From NCBI GenBank assembly GCA_002633025.1, contig NMRB01000260.1, forward strand, positions 186,883 through 250,882: a stretch of DNA of 64,000 nucleotides, in the 5' to 3' direction. Shown here in pieces: positions 48,461 to 59,168 of this stretch. The position numbers and the translations under genes are program-made. This stretch comes from Notospermus geniculatus (Eukaryota > Nemertea > Pilidiophora > Heteronemertea > Lineidae). The notes beneath the pieces are model-generated. The model made no database searches. It saw only the letters and a program-made list of their open reading frames with translations, and was not told the origin of the DNA. How positions within the stretch are numbered: position 1 is the first letter of the stretch; each line of letters starts with the position of its first letter.

Positions 48461-48514
48461 GTGGAGAGGAAGATCGTAGGACTGAACTTGGCGCTTGAAC
48501 ACATGAAGAGATGA
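48461..48514 (+). CDS. 3'-terminal coding exon (C1 allele)
   Basis: A near-ideal acceptor (GGTATTTTTTTGTTTTAATAG) is followed by VERKIVGLNLALEHMKR and a TGA stop, identical in C2 at 54466-54519. Another frame, starting with two carried bases, reads GEEDRRTELGA and then stops; it would join the candidate exon at 54240-54320 in phase. Either way this looks like the last coding exon of a plus-strand gene. No polyadenylation signal was identified with confidence. Confidence 0.5.
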   Translation: MERKIVGLNLALEHMKR

Positions 48515-49818
48515 TGACCACATCCTGGATCAAGCCACGTGCCCTCGGTGGGAGCAAAGCAGAGGTGGTGCAGGATAGGTGATGTATATTGAGAGGGTAG
48601 AGCCAACTGGCGGACAGGATTTCCACTGTAGGCTACCAGTATCCAGAATCAACTTATGCAGGTTTCAGACTTGCATGTAGGCCTAACAGTCTTATCAGCT
48701 AGGCCTTCCCACTCCGACCACTACAGTCCTCATTCAATTGACATATGGTGATAACACCATCTGCCTACTGCAAGCAACAGGCGATGTTAGTCACTTTCTC
48801 AGTTTCCTGAACCACTCACGCTGAACGATATAGAAATTCACAGAACATATTCCATCGATCTTTGATTCACTCTAAAAACGGATGGTACTCATTGTAGAAG
48901 TGGTGGATGAAGGAGGAATGTAAGCATGAGGAAGGGGATATTGTCATGATGAACGAGCTTTAACGAGCAACAAAGTAGGCTTCAAGATCAACTCCTTACC
49001 AGACAAATGGAAATCGCTGAGTCAGCACATTGCATTTCTTCTCCAAAATGATTTGCCTTTTTCGTGGCAACGTTTTTCAAAGAAACAATTCTCCTTCGCT
49101 TTGTGCTCAGATGACAAATTGACATGAGCTTCTGGTGAAGTTGTGATGTAGCTCGTGTTTGATATCTGACTTCCTTGGAATCGTCGATTAAGTATACATG
49201 GATCATGAAACCAATTAATGACGGTTTCCCTCTCCTAAGATTCCTCACGAGTCAACAACCTTCTCACTGTTCTACAGTTTCAGCATCAAGTCTGACTGCG
49301 AGGTTCATGTTACAACCAGTAATTACGGGGATTACAGCGTCTGCCAATATGCCTTTGATACAAGACATCCAGGGTTCGAATGACAAAGAACTAGAAACTA
49401 CCTACTCGGGATTAAGGGGACCAATCTCCGACGCAGAGGTCAGAAGTTTCACCTTACTGAAACCGTCAGTGGAGCATCATGAAATGGGGAATGACACGGG
49501 ACTGCGGAGGAGTTTGTAAGAGGACATCAGAAACAAACTGGTGTTAGGCCACTCAAAGGCATAGGACACCTGGGAACTGGGGTATTCAACCAAGAAGAAT
49601 TCTTCTACCGACATTGACGAGCTCCGTTCGTTGGAACCGTCACGATGTTTAAGTACTTCTAGGGATGATAATGTCTGAAATGCTTTCAGTGACAGTATCT
49701 ACCGTTACGAGATTTGAAAGCGAGGTCGTCCAGAATCCAATATCAGATCAAATAACCGACTCTATCACGTCTAGATAGGATTATTCTCTTGCATCACGCC
49801 CAAAACCAACTGATACCT

Positions 49819-50073
49819 TTTGACATGAGAGGCAGGGGACAGGGGGGTAGGGACCTCATCCTGTCATCAAACATGTCAAAGCCTTAATAAAATCAATTAC
49901 AAAGAATGCAAAACAGCAAATTCCCCTCAACTGCAGATTTGCAGAATGACCGCGCCTTTAAAACTGTCCCGTTACACGAGTATTGGCTATAGTAACCACG
50001 ATAGCAAATTATTGTCACTCGGACTGGCACTCTAGGACTACCATCCCCTCCACACTGGCAATTCAGATCACTT
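49819..50073. other. Unpaired segment between C1 and element X
   Basis: About 255 bases with no counterpart in C2 and no coding signal. It may be interior sequence of element X or true flanking DNA. Confidence 0.5.
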
Positions 50074-50204
50074 TACACGCCATCTATTGCCTGTGAAAAG
50101 AAATAAATATGACCTAATACACATGCGTAGTGCGGGACCTGAGACGTGATCACGTTTCAGGCCCATGGGGCCTGAGACGTGATCATCATTCTTGAACTCT
50201 TATC
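50074..50204. mobile_element. Element X, right arm
   Basis: Inverted counterpart of 34561-34700, sharing the AGGTCATAT, GATGGCGTGTA and GATCACGTCTCAGG words in reverse. It ends against GATGAATT at 50205-50212. Confidence 0.8.
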
Positions 50205-51234
50205 GATGAATTCCGTCCACCCGTTGCTGTTGTCGTCGCGATGTAAACAAGTACATTCCGACGATCCCGAACTCGCCAACATTGCTTTTATCGATCTTGA
50301 AAGCAATTTCAGCGACAGAATCCAGTCGAACCAATGCAGCTATGTTTACGATGCTTTCTAAAAACGTAAATAACGAGTGAAACAATTGTAGGATACGATC
50401 AGAATGAATAAAATGCGGTAATCAAGTAAAAAAACATCGATCCAAGCTCGAGATTCTCTCGCTGATAGATGACATTAGCATGGTTGTTAGTGGGAAACTG
50501 TTATCAGTTACAATATCGGCGCATATTGCTCTCCCCGTCTGGGGGTCTTTGAGATGAATTATATCACATTGTCCTTATTGCATCGCGCTGGCAGAGGGTG
50601 TTTGGGGAATAAGAGAACACCGCACGTCCTGATGGGGAAGGTTAGCACGGTGCTAATGATCGCTGTGGTGTCGTTGATAAATCAGCACGGGGAATAGAAT
50701 CACCGACCGAGGATAGCATAGAAGGATATGAGTTCTAGGTTTGGAATGATGATAGTACATCACGACAAAAATATTTCCCACTTGTTGTTTTTTTCGTGTA
50801 GCGAAGTGTTCGCAAGTACATGTATTAATCAACTCTGCAGGCTTTAAATTTTGCCGAAAAAAGCATAGTGTAGGAATTATACAAGTACATGTACATGTAC
50901 CTTGGAGGAATTATACAAGTTACGTTAAATTACACCTTGGGCTTTGGCCCTCTTCTGTCAAGAAGAAAATTAGGCCGCAAAATTTGTCAGGGTAAATCAG
51001 GGACAGTTAATTAATGCAATCATGCAATCATCGTTATTTTAGTTGGACTCCAAAAGAGAAGAACTGTGGGGTATATAGGCCTACTTATTTGGTGTTTTCA
51101 CAAGGTGTTCATTGGAGTCTAATTAGATTGTAGGTTCAGACAAAAGACAGGGTCGGTTAAATGTCCACTAGATTGGTATGAGGGTCTTACTAATGTGTTA
51201 GATAAGGTGTCTAAGGGTCTCTTCGAGGGGAGTG

Positions 51235-51485
51235 CGGTGGCATAATGGTTAGGGCTGTGGACTCATGATCGGAAGATCGTGGGTTCGATCCCCGGCCGTG
51301 TCACTCTGTAACTCTCAACTGGCCTGAAATGTCCATCGTGTGCGCTATATTGTGGCTGCCCTTTGGTTTCTACAGAAAGGTTTCTGAATCATAGGCTGGG
51401 GTAATAATGTGTGAAGCGCTTAGAGAGCGTAATACGCTATGAAGCGCTATATAAGAACTCGCCATTATTATTATTATTATTATTT
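51235..51485 (+). mobile_element. tRNA-derived SINE, family 2, with empty site in C1
   Basis: Box A (GTGGCATAATGGTTAGGGC) and box B (GGTTCGATCCC) open the element; the body contains GAAGCGCTTAGAGAGCG and GCGCTATATAAGAACTCGCC and ends in (ATT)n. It is flanked by GAGTG at 51230-51234 and 51486-51490; C1 has one GAGTG at 46266-46270 and no element. The tRNA-like part has a CAT at the anticodon position but the arms are imperfect. Confidence 0.9.
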
Positions 51486-51660
51486 GAGTGGACAGGGACA
51501 AAATGATTTAGACGAACGAAGATCGAACCTTACGATGTAAGTTAGGTCTACGTGTACTCCCATTACCGCCAAAATGCCTAAAGCTATGAAGAAAGCATTG
51601 GGACTGAAGACAGTTATACGACATTTGTGACCACGACTTGGTCATAGAATGGTTTACCAT

Positions 51661-51855
51661 GAGGAACTTTGGAGCCGTCAGAGGCCGCTACGAGTTACCG
51701 GTCCCAGAACGTCATGAAATTCGACGTCACAGGGCAGAAATGCATGCCACAACGTCGTCCATAATGACGTGGGCGCACTTGACGCCAAATTTTGCGACGT
51801 TCTAGGACCGGTAACAGGCGGCCTCTTACGGCCACCGACGGCAGAAAAGTTCCTC
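51661..51855. mobile_element. Foldback MITE with empty site in C1
   Basis: 195 bp whose two halves are inverted copies: GAGGAACTTT, GCCGTC, GAGGCCGC, GTTACCGGTCC and AGAACGTC appear in order from both ends. The site in C1 (46439-46440) is a single AT; here AT flanks both ends. Related to the elements ending blocks A1 and A2. Confidence 0.85.
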
Positions 51856-51960
51856 ATTGAAATCTACTTGAGTCAGAACAGGTGAATACCCAGACAGCAA
51901 GCATCGGTGGGCCTCTAGAGGCTAATGGGGGGCATGGGGGCAGCGGCAACCCCCCGTTAG

Positions 51961-52006
51961 CCACTAGAGGGCCGCAAGTGGAGGTGGAAAAGTGGCCCTC
52001 TAGTGG
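51961..52006. promoter_or_regulatory. Pair of opposed CTCF-like motifs
   Basis: CCACTAGAGGGCC at 51961-51973 and its exact complement at 51994-52006. Each fits the CTCF core consensus. The pair lies inside a C2-only segment bracketed by a 16-bp direct repeat (GCAAGCATCGGTGGGC). Sequence match only; binding is not shown. Confidence 0.35.
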
Positions 52007-52031
52007 CAAGCATCGGTGGGCACGTCGACTA

Positions 52032-52186
52032 TAGAGGAACTTCACGTGACGTCATCATTGACGTCATAATTCGCACGTCAGCCATGTTGGACGTCATCTG
52101 AAGCTACGAATGCGTTGGACGTGACGTCCAGCATGGCGGCATCTCGTCGCGGCAGTGACGTCACAATCGTCAGTGGGATTCCTCTA
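52032..52186. mobile_element. MITE family 1 (C2)
   Basis: Allele of 46970-47124, same length and ends. Its right end abuts the inserted family 2 element. Confidence 0.8.
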
Positions 52187-52376
52187 TTCATCGTATCCAT
52201 GACGTCGTATCCAGGCCTACATGACGTTGAAAACGTTGTGACGTTGCGTCTTTTTGCCCACCAGCTCCTTCAGCAAAGCCATGAAATTTGCCCACCACCC
52301 TTGCGTCATTTGCCCACCACCCTTGCGACGCCAGCAATGGCGGACACTGTCGGAGTTACGTCATGGATACGATGAA
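52187..52376. mobile_element. MITE family 2, nested at the end of family 1
   Basis: Ends TTCATCGTATCCATGACGT and complement, 190 bp, placed exactly between the last base of the family 1 MITE and its TA duplication. C1 lacks it. The interior has a duplicated phrase TTTGCCCACCACCCTTGCG. Confidence 0.85.
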
Positions 52377-52706
52377 TAGAGTCACAGCTTGAGCCTGCTT
52401 CACTTGCCCAAGGTTCGTCGAGAGGGTAGCTTCTTAGGATGGCTACGAGTTAGAAACGATGAGCAAGAATGTTCCAATAGCTGTCGGCAGCTGCAGAAAG
52501 AGAGACGGCCTACACGGATCATTAACACGATAATAACCTGGGCAGATTGGAAGGGAGGAGCTCGAGAGTGTGCAGAAAAAAGTAACACGACCTTTAGTGA
52601 GCCGTCATACCTTTGATAAGTAAAGTGAATGAGATGATTAGTACCTATAACATGATGGGGAGAGTGTGGAGAAAAACTAAAGAGGCAATCACTAACCAAT
52701 CAAGTA

Positions 52707-52888
52707 TTCATGGTTTCCATTACGTAACTTCAACAATGTCCGCCATTGCTGACGTCGACAACATGACGCAAAGCCGGCAGGCAAAACGTGTAACCCAACA
52801 GAACCCACGACGTAACATCGCTCCCAACATAAACCACGACGTAACATCGTTACGTAACAGAACGATGTTACGTCATGGAAACGATGAA
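52707..52888. mobile_element. MITE family 2 (C2)
   Basis: Allele of 47463-47654, about 10 bp shorter, flanked by TA (52705-52706 and 52889-52890). Confidence 0.8.
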
Positions 52889-52912
52889 TAAGTCACCATT
52901 ATCATCACCTAC

Positions 52913-53134
52913 CCCAATCTTCTCCGTTGACGGAAAGTGTTCGGTGTCTAAGGAAAATCCACGTTTAAGCACCTTGACGGGGTGTCGCGGAAATTTTCTC
53001 ATTGTGGATGTCCGAATAAGAAATTTCATCTGTGACTCTGTATCCTGATGACGGCAGTAGCTGAGTATCCAACAGCGTCTTCTCCAGGAAGGAATACCGC
53101 ACGATAAAGGTTCCTGTTGCGTAAGGTCCTGTTT
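52913..53134 (-). CDS. Internal coding exon, 74 codons, unknown protein (C2 allele)
   Basis: Same exon as 47679-47900 with intact acceptor and GTAGGT donor. TTC/TTT, TCG/TCA and ACA/ACG are silent; TTC/TCC changes Phe to Ser. No stop or indel. Confidence 0.6.
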
Positions 53135-54239
53135 CTGTGTGTTACAAAATGATAGGAAAGCCGAGAGAAGAATAAGAAAGACCGACACGTCAGGACGTAT
53201 TCCAGTGTAGTTTAAAAACACTTAGGTAAATACATGTGTTGCACTTTTTTCTACTACGAACCCGATACACATTCCTCCGTCACGAACACGTTCAGAAATG
53301 CTTTAGACAAGTTCAACTCAGAGGCTTTTAATCTGTATCTACCTCCTGACAAAGTCGAGTACCATCTGGTCCTTCATGCATTTTCGACTGATCGATCCAA
53401 CTCCCGCACATTTCCTATAAGACGAGTTTGATAACGATCGCGCGGCAACCAACGGTAGTCGATTCCTAGAAGCGTCATATCTTGTTAAGAAGCAACCTCG
53501 ATACCTCAACAGGCATCAACTCACAAGACACATTACCTCCACTTGTGGTGCAACGAATGAGCAACGCCGGATAATAAACCTCGTCACTAATATCCTACAA
53601 GATTCTTTAAGGTGTCTGACTACTTCAGGTACAAACCTCGTCCCTCTACTGTGTCCAATGGTACTTATTCATATTGCTTTTAAGAAGAGCAGCTTGCCGG
53701 ATTGGTTATTTTATTATAGAAGGGTAGTGAGTGTTTCTTTTTGAGTGCCTTAAGTAGTTTACCGATAGCTTCTCCAGTAAGCCAGTCAGAGAAAAGCCGA
53801 TATCGGTGGTAAGATAAGCGAGTGATGTTGTTCCTTCAGGCATACACTTCTTTTCCAAGATAACCACGGACTGGATATGGTGTCAGTGGTTTCAATAAGA
53901 GAAATGACTAGATGTCAAATGTCTGTTGTCTGCATACGCTGACCAATGAAGACATGGGATCAGTAGCTTTGGTTGGATCCCACACCAGTATCAAGCCCAT
54001 TCCTTCCATACTGAACAACATTTCGTCAATGGTTTTCTTATTGACTGTACCGAGTTGGGGCAGCACTCCTTCATGCAAGCCAGAAGGCGCTCGTACAATC
54101 TGTTTGCAGTTGAAGCTTGTAAAGCATCTGTTCTACTCTGAGGCCTAGCAGATGAAAAGTACACGACGTCTCAGCAGAGTCGGTCAGTGGGTACTTCGTG
54201 ATTATAGCACCGTTCCCAATTCGTTCCTTCTGATAGTAG

Positions 54240-54320
54240 GAAGAGGGGCGGGAATGAGGATGTTCTGGTTTACCAGGAGACGTGACTGCTGGAAATCTTC
54301 GCAATACCAGATATCAGTGG
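54240..54320 (+). CDS. Possible internal exon (C2 only)
   Basis: Acceptor GTTCCTTCTGATAGTAG and donor GTAAGAAT enclose 81 bases. One frame is open (GMRMFWFTRRRDCWKSS within it), two bases in and one out. It joins the alternative frame of 54466-54519. C1 lacks this segment at an assembly join, so allelic comparison is impossible. Confidence 0.3.
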
Positions 54321-54465
54321 GTAAGAATGATACACACGGCGTGGGATGTGTTGACTCTGATTGCTTCGTGACTTCCGCGTGCTGTTTTTTTGGAATGTTG
54401 AAGGAGCACGGACAATGAACAACATGACACATACTCAGATTAATGGTATTTTTTTGTTTTAATAG

Positions 54466-54519
54466 GTGGAGAGGAAGATCGTAGGACTGAACTTGGCGCT
54501 TGAACACATGAAGAGATGA
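54466..54519 (+). CDS. 3'-terminal coding exon (C2 allele)
   Basis: Identical to 48461-48514, with the same strong acceptor and TGA stop. Confidence 0.5.
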   Translation: MERKIVGLNLALEHMKR

Positions 54520-55849
54520 TGAACACAGTTGAACTGTACATCCTCGATCAAGCCACTGCCCTCGGTGGGAGCAAAGCAGAGGTGATGCAGGATAGGTGAT
54601 GTATATTGAGAGGGTAGAGCCAACTGGCGGACAGGATTTCCACTGTAGGCTACCGGTATCCAGAATCAACTTATGCAGGTTTCAGACATGCATGTAGGCC
54701 TAAAAGTCTTATCAACCAGGCCTGCCCACTCCAACCACTGCAGCCCTCATTCAATTGACATATGGTGATAACACCATCTGCCTACTGCAAGCAACAGGCG
54801 ATGTTAGTCACTTTCTCAGTTTCCTGAACCACTCACACTGAACGATATAGAAATTCACAGAACATATTCCATCGATCCTTGACTCACTCCAAAAACGGAT
54901 GGTACTCATTGTAGAAGTGGTGAATGAAGGAGGAATGTAAGCATAAGGAATGGGATATTGTCATGATGAACGAGCTTTAACGAGCAACAAAGTAGACTTC
55001 AAGATCAACTCCTGGCGAGACAAATGGAAATCGCTGAGTCAGCACATTGCATTTCTTCTCCAAAATGATTTGCCTTTTTCGTGGCAACGTTTTTCAAAGA
55101 AACAATTCTCCTTCGCTTTGTGCTCAGATGACAAATTGACATGAGCTTCTGGTGAAGTTGTGATGTAGATCGTGTTTGATATCTGACTTCCTTGGAATTG
55201 TCGATTAAGTATACATGATCTTGAAACCAATTAATGACGGTTTCCCTTCTCCTAAGATTCCTCACGAGTCAACAACCTTCTCACTGTTCTACAGTTTCAG
55301 CATCAAGTCTGACTGCGAGGTTCATGTTACAACCAGTAATTACGGGGATTACAGCGTCTGCCAATATGCCTTTGATACCAGACATCCAGGGTTCGAATGA
55401 CAAAGAACTAGAAACTACCTCCTCGGGATTAAGGGGACCAATCTCCGACGCAGAGGTCAGATGTTTCACCTTACTGATACCGTAAGTAGTGGAGCATCAT
55501 AAAATGGGGAATGACACGGGACTGCGGAGGAGTTTGTAAGAGGACATCAGAAACAAACTGGTCTGAGGCCACTCAGAGGCATAGGACACCGCGGGCATCA
55601 GATGCAGCTGGGAGTTGGGGTATTCTGCCAAGAAGAATTCTCACAACCGACATGACCGAAGAGCTCCGTTCTTTGGAACCGTTACGATGTATGTTTAAGC
55701 ACTTCCGAGGATGATAATGTCTGAAATGCTTTCAGTGACAGTATCTACCGTTACGAGATTTGAAAGCGAGGTCGTCCAGAATCCAATATGAGATCAAATA
55801 ACCGACTCTATCACGTCTAGATAGGATTCTCTTGCATTAAGCCCAAACA

Positions 55850-56724
55850 CAAGTTGCTACCACGATAACTTCTTTCTGCCAGCATCCTGGAGTGACGTCA
55901 CAGCAACATTTCTTCTCTGGTCTCATAAAACAGTTTTGATAGATATACATGATGATAAAAGGGAAGAAAGAGCGGTTAAGTGGACAGCAATCACAATGTC
56001 CCCTTATTCGGTCTAATATCCATCATGATATACGGCAAACTTTATTCTGTATGGCGCCAAGAGCTGCTCTAGTTGTTGTTAAGCACTGATTGGTAAACGA
56101 TAGTCTGGCATTAAGTCAGTGAGGGATGGGGTTTAGTTGGGGGAGGGGACAGTACGGATGAAGGTGATTCTGATCAGTGATATCAAATCGGAATCACCAA
56201 GCGTACATGACAACCGACATAGCATCACCAAAGCACGACAAACACAGACTGGACACGACGGAAACATTTGCTTCTTCGAGGGGAGGGGGAAAGGTTTCCT
56301 CGTCGAGATATGTTGTAGTTATGTGCCTAAGCGACGAGTCAGGTTTACATACATATAGGTGTTATTACATTCGACAAAACAATGGTGTAATATACTACGG
56401 CGTGGGTTTCACACAATGCACTGCTGTACTGTACACAATGTTATCAAAGGCTGTTTAGTAGGGGTTCTCATAACAGCTCACAGTAACTCGTGTTTATAAT
56501 GGTGTAAAATCCGCAAATCTCAAAAGGTAAATCAAAGAACGACATCTTATCTGTGATACAGACAAGGGTTAGATCGAATGTTAGTGATGTAACAGCCACG
56601 TTAGCCACTGACGCCATCTATCAAGCGCTGTGGAATCAACCACTGACCTGTTTCTTCGGTTTTTCCTTGTTTCGTTTACGCTTTAAGAAAGAAACGTAAG
56701 TTAAACACGGAATACAGGAAAAAC
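55850..56724. other. Single-copy sequence, nothing supported
   Basis: Past the end of block C. Two short overlapping open frames near 56137-56458 have no splice sites or recognisable motif. Confidence 0.4.
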
Positions 56725-57303
56725 TGACGTATTACGTCACAGGGACAAGTTGGTGACAGGCGTATTACATCATCAAGGACAAGTTGCTGACAAGTGTATT
56801 ACGTCATCGGGAAAATTTAATGACAGGCGTGTTACGTCATCATGGACAATTTTGTGACAGGCGTATTACGTCACCAGGGACAATTTGGTGACAAGTGTAT
56901 AATACGTCATCAGGGACAATTTGGTGACAAGTGTATTACGTCATCAGGGACAATTTGGTGACAAGTGTACTACGTCATCAGGGACAATTTGGTGACAAGT
57001 GTATTACGTCATCAGGGACAATCTGGTGACAAGTGTATTACGTCATCAGGGACAATTTGGTGACAAGCGTATTACGTCATCAGGGACAAGTTGCTGACAA
57101 GCGTATTACGTCATCGGGACAATTTGATGACAGACGTATTACGTCATCAAGGACAATTTGGTGAGAAGCGTATTACGTCATCAGGGACATGTTGGTGACA
57201 GGCGTATTGCGTCATCAGGGACAGCTTGGTGACAAACGTATTACGTCATCAGGGACAACTTGGTGACAGGCGTATTACGTCATCAGGGACAATTTGGTGA
57301 CAG
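56725..57303. repeat. 34-bp minisatellite with CRE-like sites
   Basis: About seventeen units of GTATTACGTCATCAGGGACA followed by ATTTGGTGACAAG or AGGC. Every unit contains TTACGTCA, a CREB/ATF-type site. Units differ by few substitutions, suggesting recent expansion. Confidence 0.9.
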
Positions 57304-58168
57304 GGTCAGCGCAGGATTCTGTGTAAGACCTTCATGCTGTACGCCCTGAAGGGGGCAGTTTGTGCAGTGACGAACATTATAATGTGCAACATGTCATGGA
57401 GTTATCACAAGAGGAATTCTCACCATTGTCAGCAGAGAAACATGCTCGGGAAGGAAGATGTCCTGGATTTGATAAAAAGGAGGTGGAATGGACAAATGGA
57501 TGATTAAATATGTAATCACTGCGTGAATGGTGATTTAGGAATGTGATTACCAAAGAAATGGGCCGAGTAGCATCGTATTGAAGGCCGATTTATGGATATT
57601 GGAAGTATTACGAAATAGTGACTCTTGTACCAGAACAATAAACGAACTAAAACTAGCAATAAAACGCATAAACGACGGCCATTTTGTTGCCGAGTGATTC
57701 AAAGAAGCCACATTGAAACCAGACGATGTTGTCAGGGTAAACGAGGAGATATACGACTGACAAACATGGGTAATCTGTCTGTGGGAAGTGATGAGGCCGT
57801 GGGCAGTTTGATTATGCTAGGACTGTCCATCTGGCTTTCAGGGATTTACTGACTGATGCTGCAGATGGACGAGAAGCGATATGGATAGTTGGAATGGATG
57901 GGTCTTTCATCGGTAAACACAGCGATCTGGTCGAGAGAATAATGGTGTAAATCCCCAGTTAGATGGAAGACCATCCATCGATTTAGGAGAGGATAACTGA
58001 CAAGCGATCCGTATCAAATGTAAACACAGACTTTTTCGCACTACGGGCATGGGTACTACAGGGTATGCAAAAGCAAGAAACAGGACAATTGAACATCTCG
58101 TTGCTTTCGAAAACAACTCTAATAACAGCCAAACACTGATCATCTACGGGAGCACAAACAGACAACTC

Positions 58169-58396
58169 TAGAGGTTCTTCACTGACGTCACAACGGTCAC
58201 GTGACAGCAAAGAATCGGCCATCTTGGGCGTCAAATGGCCGGCGACGACGTCAAAACTATCACGTCATGACATTTTGACGTCACGATCTGTGTGTTGACG
58301 CTGTGTTCATGCCGTGACGTCGTTTGACATTTCGACGGCCAATATGGTGGCATCATGTCGTCATGGAAATGTGACGTCACGTGAAGAACCTCTGTA
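58169..58396. mobile_element. MITE, family 1-like, CRE-rich
   Basis: Ends AGAGGTTCTTCACTGACGTC and AGAGGTTCTTCACGTGACGTC in inverse, about 225 bp, with several GACGTCA words inside. It lies about 50 bases from the exon at 58450-58514. Confidence 0.75.
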
Positions 58397-58449
58397 CACC
58401 ATCGCCAGAATCTGGGGGTATTCCTGTTATGCAGCAAATGGTTTCTTAC

Positions 58450-58514
58450 CTGTCTTGGGACTCGTAAAAGATTCTGCTCACCACCCGTCACTCCTGACGA
58501 CCGCTTCCTTTGAT
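58450..58514 (-). CDS. Internal coding exon, unknown protein
   Basis: On the minus strand acceptor TTCTCTATCTTTCCAG and donor GTAAGAAA enclose 65 bases. Only the frame that starts with two carried bases is open: QRKRSSGVTGGEQNLLRVP and on to the donor in phase 0. Both splice sites are strong. In phase it accepts the exon at 61550-61593 (one base out). Function unknown. Confidence 0.5.
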
Positions 58515-58704
58515 CTGGAAAGATAGAGAACCAGATGATGATTGGATTATATTAGACATGGTAATATGCCCTCATTGGATGGGTTGATATTGGTGATAAG
58601 GGGGCATTAGTAAAATACAGATGACCAGAGTGATTGGAGAGATGGACGGAGGTTGCATTCTGAGGTAATCAGTGGTTCTGGACCCTGGCGCTACGTCATC
58701 ACAC

Positions 58705-58810
58705 ACAAACGGTGACGTAGGGAGCGGTGTGTGCGGTGAGGTAGGGAGCGGTGTGTGCGGTGAGGTAGGGAGCGGTGTGTGCGGTGACGTAGGGAGCGGT
58801 GTGGGCGGTG
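58705..58810. repeat. 24-bp minisatellite
   Basis: Four to five units of GGTGAGGTAGGGAGCGGTGTGTGC with minor changes. Confidence 0.9.
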
Positions 58811-59147
58811 GCATAGGGGGCCGAGCTTATTGTTCAGTAACAATCGCCTGGAACTGTTGTACCAAGACCCCTACCCAAACAGAGATGTCTGTCTCGGAAC
58901 CTGCGTTACCTTTTTATGTAAAGAACAGTGTGGAACCATTGAAGCTTTCTCTATCAAACCAAGCACACCAATTACAGACCACTTCCAAGGCCATTCAACA
59001 TATTTCTAAATGATTAAACCACATGCTTCAGATCTCCCCCTAGGAGAGGTTTGGTTCGGAGCCATACACCACATTCCCCCTAATGATTTACACCACCGGG
59101 GCTGGATAGGAATCCAAACAGGTGGCCGGCTTCAAAGAAGAACAACC

Positions 59148-59168
59148 ATGGCGGTGGAGAGGCTCGGG
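59148..59168 (+). CDS. Possible first coding exon
   Basis: ATG in context AACCATGG opens MAVERLG and meets a strong donor GTGAGTGT in phase 0, compatible with the exon at 60654-60809. No promoter element seen. Speculative. Confidence 0.25.

Larger units (their letters stand above)
45202..49818. repeat. Duplicated block C, copy 1
   Basis: Aligns to 50205-55849. It lacks about 770 bp present in C2 at 53655-54430, where a lone N (48425) marks an assembly join, and lacks the SINE at 51235 and the MITE at 51661. Regions 45210-46700 and 48520-49818 contain no exon I can support. Confidence 0.9.
50205..55849. repeat. Duplicated block C, copy 2
   Basis: Counterpart of C1. Copy-specific additions: SINE 51235-51485, foldback MITE 51661-51855, CTCF-like palindrome near 51961, nested MITE 52187-52376, and about 770 bp at 53655-54430. 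Non-coding stretches 50213-51230 and 54520-55849 show no supported exon. Confidence 0.9.

Noticed and set aside
51235-51310. Functional tRNA gene (CAT anticodon position)
   Set aside because: Boxes A and B are good but arms mispair and a SINE body with ATT tail follows.
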